From the NCBI RefSeq assembly GCF_009711265.1, contig NZ_WMII01000001.1, forward strand, positions 186,001 to 250,000: a stretch of 64,000 nucleotides of DNA. Reading direction: 5' to 3'. The translations under genes and the position numbers were made by a program. Numbering within the stretch: position 1 is the first letter of the stretch; every line of letters begins with the position of its first letter. Positions 18,581 through 26,889 of the stretch are shown one piece after another. The DNA comes from Paracoccus shanxieyensis (GTDB lineage: Bacteria; Pseudomonadota; Alphaproteobacteria; Rhodobacterales; Rhodobacteraceae). The notes under the pieces are model-generated. The model searched no databases and was not told the origin of the DNA. It worked only from the letters and a program-made list of their open reading frames with translations.

Positions 18581-19840
18581 ATGGAAACCAAGGCCAATTA
18601 CGTCCTGATCGGCGCCTTCACCATCGCGGGCTTTCTTGGCCTTCTGGCCTTCATGATCTGGTTCGCCAAACTGGAGCTGAACAAGCAGTTCGCCTATTAC
18701 GACATCTATTTCCCGGAAGTGTCCGGGCTTGGCATCTCGTCCGAGGTGGGCTTTGCCGGTCTGATGGTGGGCAAGGTCATCGACATGCAGATTGCCGATG
18801 GCACCAATGGCGCGGTGCGCGTGCGCATCGAGGTGCAGGAGGATACCCCCGTGCGCACCAATTCCCGCGCCTCGCTGGAACTCTCGGCCGTCACCGGCTC
18901 GGCCACCATGGCGATCAGCGCGGGCACGCCCGACGCGCCCCTGCTGCGCGAGGCGCATCCCGACGACATCCCGGTGATCGAGGCGAACAGGTCCGTGCTG
19001 CAGACGCTTTACGATCAGGGCCCAGAGATGATCTCGCGGCTGAATACCGTGGCCGAACAGATGACCCAGCTGCTTGGACCCGACAACCAGACCCGCGTGC
19101 ACAACATCCTGTCCAATGCCGAACGCTCGACCGCCAATCTGGACAAGGCGATGGCCGATGTCAGCAAGGCGACGGATGCCATCGCCTCGGCTGCGGACGA
19201 TATTTCGGCCTTTGGCGGCAAGCTGGACAGTCTGGGGGCGGCGGCGGAAACCACGCTGGCCAATGCCGATACCGCGATGGCGCAGTTCAACGAAACCGCC
19301 AAGCGCGCCGATCTGGCGCTGGAGGCCGGGACCGCGACGCTGGATCAGGCGCGCAGCTATATCGCGGGCGATCTGCAGGGGCTGACGCAGCAACTGCAGA
19401 CGACCGCGGCATCGGTGCAGGCCGATCTGACGCGGCTGACCGATCAGGCCGTGCCGATGATGGGCAGCGCGGGCCGCGCGTTCGAGGGCGCCGACCGCAT
19501 CATCAACACCGAGGTCGGCCCGGTCGCCGCCGATCTGCGGGTCACGCTGGGCCGGCTGAACGACACGCTGGCCAGCGTCACCGCCGATCTGCCCGACATC
19601 ACCGCCCGGCTGCGCAGCGCCGCCGAAAGCGCCGATGGCGCCTTTGCCAGCCTGCGCGTGATGCTGGACGGCGCGCGCGCGCCGGTGCAGGCTTTCGCAC
19701 GTGACGGCCTGCCGCAATTCACCCGCATGGCCAGCGACCTGCGCGCGCTGGTGACGAATGTGGACAAGCTGGTCACGACCCTAAGCCGCAATCCCGCGCA
19801 GATCATCACCGGGCCGAAAACCCCCGAATTCCGCCGCTGA
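18581..19840 (+). CDS. mlaD: MCE family lipid-binding protein (MlaD-like)
   Basis: A 419-residue protein with one N-terminal membrane helix (YVLIGAFTIAGFLGLLAFMIW) followed by an MCE domain: VSGLGISSEVGFAGLMVGKV and ASLELSAVTGSATMAIS. After residue 140 comes a long alanine-rich helical region with repeated T/A-x-x-A patterns, as in the extended MCE proteins of alphaproteobacteria, much longer than E. coli MlaD. It likely forms a periplasmic ring or tube attached to the MlaE permease. It lies three bases after mlaF and ten before the lipoprotein. Confidence 0.92.
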   Translation: METKANYVLIGAFTIAGFLGLLAFMIWFAKLELNKQFAYYDIYFPEVSGLGISSEVGFAGLMVGKVIDMQIADGTNGAVRVRIEVQEDTPVRTNSRASLELSAVTGSATMAISAGTPDAPLLREAHPDDIPVIEANRSVLQTLYDQGPEMISRLNTVAEQMTQLLGPDNQTRVHNILSNAERSTANLDKAMADVSKATDAIASAADDISAFGGKLDSLGAAAETTLANADTAMAQFNETAKRADLALEAGTATLDQARSYIAGDLQGLTQQLQTTAASVQADLTRLTDQAVPMMGSAGRAFEGADRIINTEVGPVAADLRVTLGRLNDTLASVTADLPDITARLRSAAESADGAFASLRVMLDGARAPVQAFARDGLPQFTRMASDLRALVTNVDKLVTTLSRNPAQIITGPKTPEFRR

Positions 19841-19850
19841 GGAGGCCGAT

Positions 19851-20480
19851 ATGACCCGCATGACCTTGGCCGTTCTGGCGCTGACCCTGACCCTGCCCGG
19901 CTGCGCCGCCGTCTCGGCCCTGTCGGGCGGACCCAGCCTTGACGTGTTCGAGCTGCGCCCGCTGTCGGATGCACCCAGGACCTGCGGCCGCGGGCGTCTG
20001 GCCGAACTGGTGATCGAGGAACCCAAGACCCGTGGCACGCTGAACACCGAACGCATCATGATCCGGCCCTCGGCGCTTCAGACGCAATACCTGCCCGACG
20101 CGCAATGGGGCGATACCGTTCCGATCACGCTGCAAAACCTGCTGGTGCGCGGTTTCGGCAGCTATGACGCCTTTACCCATGTCGGGCGCGCGCCCTTGGG
20201 CACATCGGGCGATTATGCGCTGATCTCCGAGATCAACGATTTCAACGCCGAAGCCGTGGAGGGCGGCGCGGTCATCAAGCTGTCGGTCAGCGCGCAACTG
20301 GTCAATGAGATGGATGCCCGCGTCGTGTCGCGGGGCAATTTCGTGGCGCAGACGCAGGCGGCATCGACCCGCACCGCCGATCTGATCCCGGCCTTTGACG
20401 CGGCGGGCCAGCAATTGCTGGCGCAGATGACCGATTGGGGCCTGCGCGGCGTGGGCGTGAACCCGGCCAATTGCCGCTGA
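19851..20480 (+). CDS. ABC transport auxiliary lipoprotein of the MCE system
   Basis: A 209-residue lipoprotein: the signal peptide ends with the lipobox LTLPGCAAVS, so Cys17 would be lipidated. The mature part resembles the PqiC/ABC-type transport auxiliary component family, with RLAELVIEEPKTRGTLNTERI, a MIRPSALQTQYLPDAQWGD segment and a C-terminal conserved FVAQTQA stretch. In PqiABC-like systems this protein sits at the outer membrane and interacts with the MCE protein. It is the last gene of the operon; a strong hairpin terminator follows at 20536-20570. Confidence 0.88.
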   Translation: MTRMTLAVLALTLTLPGCAAVSALSGGPSLDVFELRPLSDAPRTCGRGRLAELVIEEPKTRGTLNTERIMIRPSALQTQYLPDAQWGDTVPITLQNLLVRGFGSYDAFTHVGRAPLGTSGDYALISEINDFNAEAVEGGAVIKLSVSAQLVNEMDARVVSRGNFVAQTQAASTRTADLIPAFDAAGQQLLAQMTDWGLRGVGVNPANCR

Positions 20481-20535
20481 CATCCGTCTGCTGACATCCG
20501 TCCGCCGTCACCCGAAACCCGACACCCGCACAAAG

Positions 20536-20570
20536 AAAAACCCCGGCAGGTCGCGCCTGCCGGGGTTTTT
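20536..20570. terminator. Bidirectional intrinsic terminator between the MCE operon and cysNC
   Basis: A perfect hairpin with arms AAAAACCCCGGCAGG and CCTGCCGGGGTTTTT around a five-base loop. It has A and T tracts on the two sides, so it can end transcription of both converging units. Confidence 0.93.
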
Positions 20571-20588
20571 GCGTTCTTCGTCCCCGGA

Positions 20589-22496
20589 TCAGGGGATCAG
20601 GCGGGCGATGATCAGGTCCGCCGCTTCCTCGACCGTCATCTGCGTCGTGTCGATGCGCAGTTCCGGCGAGGCAGGCTCTTCATAGGGCGAGTCGATGCCG
20701 GTGAAGTTCTTCAACTGACCCGAGCGCGCCTTGGCATAAAGCCCCTTCACGTCGCGGCCCTCGGCCACTTCCAGCGGCGTGTCGATAAAGACCTCGACGA
20801 ATTCGCCCGGCTGCATCATGCCGCGCACCATGTCGCGTTCCGACCGGAAGGGCGAGATGAAAGCGGTGATGACGATCAGACCGGCATCGGTCATCAGCTT
20901 GGCGACCTCGCCCACGCGGCGGATGTTTTCCACGCGGTCGGCCTCGGTAAAGCCCAGATCCTTGTTCAGGCCGTGGCGCACGTTGTCGCCGTCCAGCAGG
21001 AAGGTGTGGCGGTTCATCCGCGCCAGCTTGCGCTCGACGATATTGCCGATGGTGGACTTGCCCGAACCGGACAGACCCGTCAGCCACAGCACGGCGGGCT
21101 TCTGGTTCTTCATGCCGGCATGGTGGTCACGCCCGATATCGGTGGCCTGCCAGTGGATGTTCTGGGCCCGGCGCAGCGCGAAATGGATCATCCCGGCGGC
21201 AACGGTGTGGTTGGTGATCTTGTCGATCAGGATGAACCCGCCCAGATCGCGGTTTTCCGCATAGGGCGCGAAGGGGATTTCGCGGTCCGTCGTGATGTTC
21301 GCCACACCGATTGCGTTCAGATCCAGCGTCTTCGTCGCCAGATGTTCGCGGGTGTTGACGTTCACCTCGTATTTCGGGGCGTGCACCGTGGCCGAAACGG
21401 TCTGCGTGCCGACCTTCAGCCAATAGGCCCGGCCCGGCACCATTTCCGCCTCGTCCATCCAGACCAGCGTGCTTTCAAACTGGTCGGCGACCTCCAGCGG
21501 CGACTGGGCCGCCACGATCACCTGCCCGCGCGAACAGTCGATTTCATCGGTCAGCGTCAGGGTGATCGCCTCGCCCGACACGGCCAGATCGCGGTCGCCA
21601 TCCATGGTCACGACGCGCGACACGGTCGAGGTCTTGCCCGAGGGCAGCACCCGCACCTGATCGCCCGGCTTCACCGTGCCGCTGGCCACCAGACCGGAAA
21701 AGCCGCGGAAGTCCAGATTGGGACGGTTCACCCATTGCACCGGCATCCGGAACGGCTTGGCCTGATCGGTGGTGGCGTCCACCTCGACCGCTTCCAGATG
21801 CGGCAGCAGCGCCGTGCCGGTATACCACGGCATGTTTTCGCTATGCGCGGTGATGTTGTCGCCCTTGAAGCCGGAAATCGGGATCGCGGTGAAATCCTGA
21901 ATGCCGATGCTGGTGGCAAATTCGCGGTATTCGGCGACGATCTGATCGAACTTGGCCTGATCGTAATCGACCAGATCCATCTTGTTCACGGCCAGCACGA
22001 TATGGCGGATGCCGATCAGCTGCACCAGATAGCTGTGGCGGCGCGTCTGGGTCAGCACGCCCTTGCGCGCGTCGATCAGGATCACCGCCAGATCGGCGGT
22101 CGAGGCACCCGTCACCATGTTGCGCGTATACTGTTCGTGGCCGGGGGTGTCGGCGACGATGAACTTGCGCTTTTCGGTGGCAAAGAAGCGATAGGCCACG
22201 TCGATGGTGATGCCCTGTTCGCGTTCGGCGGCCAGACCATCGACCAGCAGGGCGAAGTCGATTTCCTGCCCCTGCGTGCCGACGCGCTTGCTGTCGCTTT
22301 CCAGCGCGGCAAGCTGATCTTCAAAGATCATCTTGCTGTCATACAGCAGACGCCCGATCAGCGTCGATTTGCCATCATCGACCGAGCCGCAGGTGATGAA
22401 GCGCAGCATGGTCTTGTGCTGGTGGGTTTCCAGATAGGCGTCGATATCCTCGGCGATCAGCGCGTCGGTCTTGTAGATGGGATCTTGGGTCGTCAT
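20589..22496 (-). CDS. cysNC: Bifunctional sulfate adenylyltransferase subunit 1 / adenylylsulfate kinase
   Basis: A 635-residue fusion. Residues 1 to about 450 are the CysN GTPase, an EF-Tu-like protein with P-loop GSVDDGKSTLIG, switch II VADTPGHEQYTRN and NKMDLVDY; it drives APS formation with CysD. From about residue 455 comes APS kinase (CysC), with P-loop LTGLSGSGKST, the LDGDNVRHGL segment and FISPFRSERDMVR, making PAPS. The stop lies 18 bases from the terminator. It follows cysD by 49 bases on the minus strand, forming the sulfate-activation operon. Confidence 0.97.
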   Translation of the reverse strand: MTTQDPIYKTDALIAEDIDAYLETHQHKTMLRFITCGSVDDGKSTLIGRLLYDSKMIFEDQLAALESDSKRVGTQGQEIDFALLVDGLAAEREQGITIDVAYRFFATEKRKFIVADTPGHEQYTRNMVTGASTADLAVILIDARKGVLTQTRRHSYLVQLIGIRHIVLAVNKMDLVDYDQAKFDQIVAEYREFATSIGIQDFTAIPISGFKGDNITAHSENMPWYTGTALLPHLEAVEVDATTDQAKPFRMPVQWVNRPNLDFRGFSGLVASGTVKPGDQVRVLPSGKTSTVSRVVTMDGDRDLAVSGEAITLTLTDEIDCSRGQVIVAAQSPLEVADQFESTLVWMDEAEMVPGRAYWLKVGTQTVSATVHAPKYEVNVNTREHLATKTLDLNAIGVANITTDREIPFAPYAENRDLGGFILIDKITNHTVAAGMIHFALRRAQNIHWQATDIGRDHHAGMKNQKPAVLWLTGLSGSGKSTIGNIVERKLARMNRHTFLLDGDNVRHGLNKDLGFTEADRVENIRRVGEVAKLMTDAGLIVITAFISPFRSERDMVRGMMQPGEFVEVFIDTPLEVAEGRDVKGLYAKARSGQLKNFTGIDSPYEEPASPELRIDTTQMTVEEAADLIIARLIP

Positions 22497-22545
22497 GGGT
22501 CACCTGCATTTCGGTGGAATGTTTCGGAAGCGGCGCGCGAAAGGC

Positions 22546-23451
22546 TTAGAAATAGCCTTCCTGCTTCTTCTTCTCCATCGAGGCGGCCTGATCGTGGTCG
22601 ATCGCGCGGCCCTGCCGTTCCGAAGTGGTGGTCAAAAGCATTTCCTGAATGACCTGCGGCAGCGTCGTCGCCTCGCTTTCGACGCCCCCGGTCAGCGGAT
22701 AGCAGCCCAGCGTGCGGAAGCGGATGGACCGCATCTGCGGCACTTCGCCGGGGTTCAGCTTGAAGCGTTCGTCATCGACCATCAGGATCAGCCCGTCGCG
22801 TTCCACGGTCGGGCGCGGGGCCGAGAAATACAGCGGCACGATTTCGATGTTTTCCAGATGGATGTATTGCCAGATGTCCAGCTCGGTCCAGTTCGAGATC
22901 GGGAACACCCGCACGCTTTCGCCCTTGGACTTGCGGGCATTATACAGCCGCCACAGTTCCGGGCGCTGGTTCTTGGGATCCCAGCGGTGATTGGCCGAGC
23001 GGAACGAGAACACGCGTTCCTTGGCCCGCGACTTTTCTTCGTCCCGGCGCGCACCGCCGAAAGCCACGTCGAAGCCGTATTTGTCCAGCGCCTGTTTCAG
23101 ACCCTCGGTCTTCCACATGTCGGTATGCAGCGCGCCGTGATCAAAGGGGTTGATGCCGCGTTCCGCTGCTTCGGGGTTCTGATAGACCAGCAACTCCATC
23201 CCGGCATCGCGGGCGGCCTTGTCGCGCAGCGCATACATGTCGCGGAATTTCCACGTCGTGTCGACATGCAGCAGCGGGAAGGGCGGCGGCGCGGGATAGA
23301 ACGCCTTTTTCGCCAGATGCAGCATGACGGCGCTGTCCTTGCCGACGCTGTACAGCATGACCGGATTTTCGGCCTCGGCCACGACTTCGCGCAGGATGTG
23401 GATGCTTTCCGCTTCAAGCCGCTGCAAATGGGTCAGTGATTTCTGGGTCAT
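22546..23451 (-). CDS. cysD: Sulfate adenylyltransferase subunit 2
   Basis: A 301-residue PAPS-reductase-fold nucleotide-alpha hydrolase that makes APS from ATP and sulfate with CysN. The PP-loop is in [20 protein letters not shown] near residue 34, followed by [14 protein letters not shown] and the [16 protein letters not shown] segment. It is the first gene of the cysD-cysNC operon. The start at 23451 is 68 bases from the start of the divergent LuxR-type gene, so the intergenic DNA must hold both control regions. Confidence 0.97.
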   Translation of the reverse strand: MTQKSLTHLQRLEAESIHILREVVAEAENPVMLYSVGKDSAVMLHLAKKAFYPAPPPFPLLHVDTTWKFRDMYALRDKAARDAGMELLVYQNPEAAERGINPFDHGALHTDMWKTEGLKQALDKYGFDVAFGGARRDEEKSRAKERVFSFRSANHRWDPKNQRPELWRLYNARKSKGESVRVFPISNWTELDIWQYIHLENIEIVPLYFSAPRPTVERDGLILMVDDERFKLNPGEVPQMRSIRFRTLGCYPLTGGVESEATTLPQVIQEMLLTTTSERQGRAIDHDQAASMEKKKQEGYF

Positions 23452-23514
23452 GTGAAAGTCTCTGTCAGGTCGCGGTTGCAGCCTGTCTAAAGATGTGACC
23501 AGATGCAGTTACCC

Positions 23515-23524
23515 CCCATATGGG
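23515..23524. promoter_or_regulatory. Palindrome CCCATATGGG between cysD and the LuxR-type gene
   Basis: A perfect ten-base palindrome lies in the 68-base divergent gap and includes the ATG at 23520 chosen for the LuxR-type regulator. A second CATATGG occurs at 23529-23535. Such a site could be an operator for autoregulation or for control of cysD; there is no direct evidence. Confidence 0.3.
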
Positions 23525-24596
23525 AGGCATATGGAAAAATCCGGAGCATTTTCCCATTTCCGCCGAAACGGATATCCTGAATGCCCTGATCGCGGCAGCA
23601 ACCGGCTTTCCCGACCGTCCCATCATGGGCGGCGATCCGCACCCTGACGACACCGACCGCTGGCCGGGTTTTCTGCGCGAATTGTCGCGCGTGACCGGGG
23701 CCGCATCGGCACGGTTGGATCTGGTCGTGGCGGGTCGGGTCCTCCGGGCGTGGCAGGTCGGCGCGGACCTGCCCGCCCCGGCCCCGGATCTGGCGCAGAT
23801 GCGCTATCACCGGGTCTATTCGCAGACCGATCTGCCCGGACGCCCGACACCCGACCGCCCGATTCGCGCGCTGAAATGGGGCGTCGAGACCGACATGCAG
23901 GCGCTGCTGGTCATTCAGCGCGAGGACCGGGATTTCCGCGCCGTGGACGGGCTGCAACTGGCCAATCTGACGCCCTATCTGGGACAGGTCACGGCCAGTT
24001 GGCGCGCGCTGGACCGCGAACGCGCCCGCGCGGCGCTGGACCGCCGCATTGCCGCCGATCTGGGCTGCGGCTGGATGATCCTTGGCCCGGCGGGCGTTGT
24101 GGCCGAGATTTCGCAGACGGCGCGGCAGGTGCTGGACACGGTTCCCGGCCTGCGGCTGCGCAGCGGCGGCTGGATCGAATGCCCCGACCCGCAGGCGACG
24201 CAAGACCTCCGCCGCGCCATCGGCAAGGCGCAAGCCGGCGCGACGCAACCGCAACTGGTGACGCTGGCCCCGGACCTGCAAATCGCGCTGACCCCCGCCC
24301 GGATCGGCACGGATGAGCGGCTGCTGGGCCTGCTGCGCCGGATCCGCCCGGCGCGCAGCCTGCCGGTGGGTGACATGGCCGCCATGCTGGGCCTCAGCCG
24401 CAGCGAGGCACGGCTGGCGGCGCTGATCTGCGACGGCTCAAGCCTGCGCGACGCCGCCGAAACACTTGGCTGGACGCTGGAAACCACCCGCAGCACCTCG
24501 AAACAGATCTTTGCGCGGCTGGGCGCGGGCGGTCAGGGCGATGTCATCCGGCAGATGCTGGGCAGCGCGCTGTGGCTGGCCCTGCCGACGGATTAA
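23520..24596 (+). CDS. LuxR-type HTH regulator (orphan, divergent from cysD)
   Basis: A protein of about 358 residues. The C-terminus is a LuxR/FixJ-type HTH: LSRSEARLAALICDGSSLRD followed by TLGWTLETTRSTSKQIFARLG, where A-x-x-L and T-x-R-S-x-x-K-x-x-x-x-K/R-L match the family pattern. The N-terminal 250 residues look like a PAS/GAF-type sensor region without a recognisable autoinducer domain. The start is doubtful: ATG 23520 lacks a ribosome site, while the GGGAGG just downstream fits an ATG at 23531 that is in another frame and stops after 38 codons. The position suggests control of sulfate assimilation, but this is inference. Confidence 0.72.
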   Translation: MGGIWKNPEHFPISAETDILNALIAAATGFPDRPIMGGDPHPDDTDRWPGFLRELSRVTGAASARLDLVVAGRVLRAWQVGADLPAPAPDLAQMRYHRVYSQTDLPGRPTPDRPIRALKWGVETDMQALLVIQREDRDFRAVDGLQLANLTPYLGQVTASWRALDRERARAALDRRIAADLGCGWMILGPAGVVAEISQTARQVLDTVPGLRLRSGGWIECPDPQATQDLRRAIGKAQAGATQPQLVTLAPDLQIALTPARIGTDERLLGLLRRIRPARSLPVGDMAAMLGLSRSEARLAALICDGSSLRDAAETLGWTLETTRSTSKQIFARLGAGGQGDVIRQMLGSALWLALPTD

Positions 24597-25522
24597 CGGT
24601 GCGATGACCGGGCCTTGGGGAGATGCAACGCGCTTTGCTTCAGAAGCTGATCCAGCCAGTCGGCAAAGACCTGCAACCGCCGCGACAGATGCCGGCGATG
24701 CGGATATAGCAGCGTCATCGGCAGGGGCTGGGCGCAATGGTCTGGCATCACCTGAACCAGTTCGCCTGCGGCCAGATGCAGGCCGACATCATAGGCCGGG
24801 ATCTGGATCAGCCCAAGACCGGCCAGACAGCAGGCAATATAGGCCTCGGCGCTGTTGACCGTCACGCGACCCCGGACCGGCATGGATCGCGGATGGCCGT
24901 CCTCGACCCATTCCCATTCCTCGACCCGCCCGTCGGACGGCGAGGCATAGTTGACCGCCAGATGATCCGCCAGATCATCCGGCCCGCGCGGCGTGCCGTG
25001 CCGTTGCAGATAGGCCGGGCTAGCCACGTTGATCAGCGCCAGCTTGCCGACCGGCCGCGCAATCAGTCCGGAATCCGACAGCGGCCCGACGCGCAGAACG
25101 CAGTCCACCCCGTCCTCGACCAGATCGACAGCACGGTCGGTCACGCCCAGTTCGATCTGAATCTGCGGATAGGCATCCAGAAAATCCGGCAAGGCGGGCG
25201 CGATGATCAGTCGCCCGATCCGGCCCGGCACGTTCACCCGTAGACTGCCCGCTGGCCCTGCCCCGGTCTGGCGAAACAGGTTTTCGGTTTCTTCGACATC
25301 GGCGATGAGCCGCAGGCAGCGTTCGTAAAACGCCGTGCCGTCCTGCGTCGGCGCAACTTTCCGCGTCGTGCGATGCAGCAGTCTGGCGCCGACCCGCGCC
25401 TCAAGTTCCTGAACCGCCGCCGAGACAGAGGATCGCGGCACGCCCAGCGTGGCTGCGGCACGGGTGAAGCTGGCGCAGTCGACGACACGCGCGAAGATAC
25501 GGAACAGGTCGATCCGGTCCAT
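24593..25522 (-). CDS. LysR-family transcriptional regulator
   Basis: A 309-residue LysR regulator. The HTH is FTRAAATLGVPRSSVSAAVQ at residues 18-37, followed by the linker helix (LEARVGARLLHRTTRKVAPT) and a substrate-binding domain with RVNVPGRIGRLIIAPALPDF. The sequence type is that of the DsdC/AaeR-like 'LysR in front of an SDR or oxidoreductase' group. It is divergent from the SDR gene beginning 135 bases away, which it likely controls. Its stop overlaps the stop of the LuxR-type gene in TTAA. Confidence 0.92.
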   Translation of the reverse strand: MDRIDLFRIFARVVDCASFTRAAATLGVPRSSVSAAVQELEARVGARLLHRTTRKVAPTQDGTAFYERCLRLIADVEETENLFRQTGAGPAGSLRVNVPGRIGRLIIAPALPDFLDAYPQIQIELGVTDRAVDLVEDGVDCVLRVGPLSDSGLIARPVGKLALINVASPAYLQRHGTPRGPDDLADHLAVNYASPSDGRVEEWEWVEDGHPRSMPVRGRVTVNSAEAYIACCLAGLGLIQIPAYDVGLHLAAGELVQVMPDHCAQPLPMTLLYPHRRHLSRRLQVFADWLDQLLKQSALHLPKARSSHR

Positions 25523-25657
25523 CTGGCACGCGATCCTATTGTGCGGGATTTCTGACAGGTGATGTCAATATAGCCAGCTTTATTTGTAATACCAGACGAT
25601 TAACTTCCTGACCGAGGCGGCCAGATCAGGTCGCACGACCCAAAACAGGAGACGTTC

Positions 25658-26431
25658 ATGACCGATCACAGCATCAAGGGCAAAACCGTCATCATCGCCG
25701 GCGGCGCAAAGAACCTTGGCGGATTGATCGCCCGCGATCTTGCTGCACAAGGCGCAAAGGCCATCGCGATCCATTACAACAGCGCCGCCACCAAGGCGGA
25801 TGCCGAGGAAACCGTCGTCGCCGTGAAAGCCGCCGGGGCCGAAGCTGTGGCCTTTCAGGCCGACCTGACCACGGCGGGCGCGGTCGAAAAGCTGTTCGCC
25901 GATGCGGTCGCCGCCATCGGCCGCCCTGACATCGCCATCAACACCGTTGGCAAGGTGCTGAAAAAGCCCATCGCCGAGATCAGCGAAGCCGAATATGATG
26001 AAATGAGCGCGGTGAACGCGAAATCCGCTTTCTTCTTCATCAAGGAAGCGGGCAAGCATCTGAACGACAACGGCAAACTGGTGACGCTGGTCACATCGCT
26101 GCTGGGGGCCTATACACCGTTTTATGCCAGCTATGCCGGGACCAAGGCGCCGGTCGAACATTTCACCCGCGCGGCCTCGAAGGAATTCGGCGAACGCGGC
26201 ATCTCGGTCACGGCGATCGGACCCGGCCCGATGGACACGCCGTTCTTCTATCCCGCCGAGGGTGAGGATGCGGTCGCCTATCACAAGACAGCGGCGGCGC
26301 TGTCGGGTTTCTCGAAAACCGGGCTGACCGATATCGAGGATATCGTGCCCTATATCCGCTTCATGGTGTCGGATGGCTGGTGGATGACCGGCCAGACCAT
26401 TCTGGTCAATGGCGGCTATACGACCAAGTGA
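25658..26431 (+). CDS. SDR family oxidoreductase
   Basis: A 257-residue short-chain dehydrogenase/reductase. The cofactor motif is VIIAGGAKNLGGLIARDLAA (a variant of T-G-x3-G-x-G, with AGGAKNLGG), the N-x-x-G-like INTVGKV segment is present, and the catalytic Tyr/Lys are in FYASYAGTKAPVEHFTRAA with Ser108-region LVTSLLGAY upstream. NADP(H) versus NAD(H) and the substrate cannot be called. ATG at 25658 follows AGGAGA. The divergent LysR gene is the probable regulator. Confidence 0.92.
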   Translation: MTDHSIKGKTVIIAGGAKNLGGLIARDLAAQGAKAIAIHYNSAATKADAEETVVAVKAAGAEAVAFQADLTTAGAVEKLFADAVAAIGRPDIAINTVGKVLKKPIAEISEAEYDEMSAVNAKSAFFFIKEAGKHLNDNGKLVTLVTSLLGAYTPFYASYAGTKAPVEHFTRAASKEFGERGISVTAIGPGPMDTPFFYPAEGEDAVAYHKTAAALSGFSKTGLTDIEDIVPYIRFMVSDGWWMTGQTILVNGGYTTK

Positions 26432-26437
26432 TCTTGC

Positions 26438-26466
26438 GGGCGGCCATTCCCGGCGGATGGCCGCCC
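26438..26466 (+). terminator. Hairpin after the SDR gene
   Basis: Arms GGGCGGCCAT and ATGGCCGCCC match perfectly around a nine-base loop, seven bases after the SDR stop codon. There is no T-tract, so it may stabilise the message or act with Rho rather than as a classical intrinsic terminator. Confidence 0.55.
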
Positions 26467-26889
26467 CCGATATTCAGCGCGCGACGCGGTGCCCGCACAT
26501 GGCGCGGGCGCGATGCGAAACAGGCGCATCCGCCGCCCCGACTTCGCGAAATCCGCGATCATCCATGAATAAAATACACATACATCATGCCGATAAAGCG
26601 TTTTTCAAAGATATTGAGGGACCATATCATCCGGACAGGCCATTGAAACGCATGGCCGTGGCTGCCGGAACGACCGCAGACCGGGATCTTGCCGTCCGTC
26701 GCAGGTGGCAAGGATACCGGCATACGAACGCCCGGCATCCATGACATAAAAGACGGTCATCTGGCCGACGCCCCTGCCGGGAAGGGCAAGACAGGCTGGC
26801 TTTTCCCGCCTGTCAGATGGGGCCGCGTCCGGATGAAACGGGAATGCCGACGAAAAACGGCAGCCGCCAACCAACATGGGATGATATTG
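26467..26889. other. 423-base intergenic region with an AT-rich patch
   Basis: No gene I can support lies here. Bases 26563-26625 are much more A/T-rich than the surroundings and could contain the promoter of the downstream binding-protein gene. A 59-residue frame starting at 26565 reads MNKIHIHHADKAFFKDIEGP at its start, but it has no recognisable family and no clear ribosome site. Confidence 0.5.

Noticed and set aside
26565..26744. A 59-residue frame starting MNKIHIHHADKAFF
   Set aside because: There is no ribosome site, no family resemblance and it lies in a probable regulatory region.
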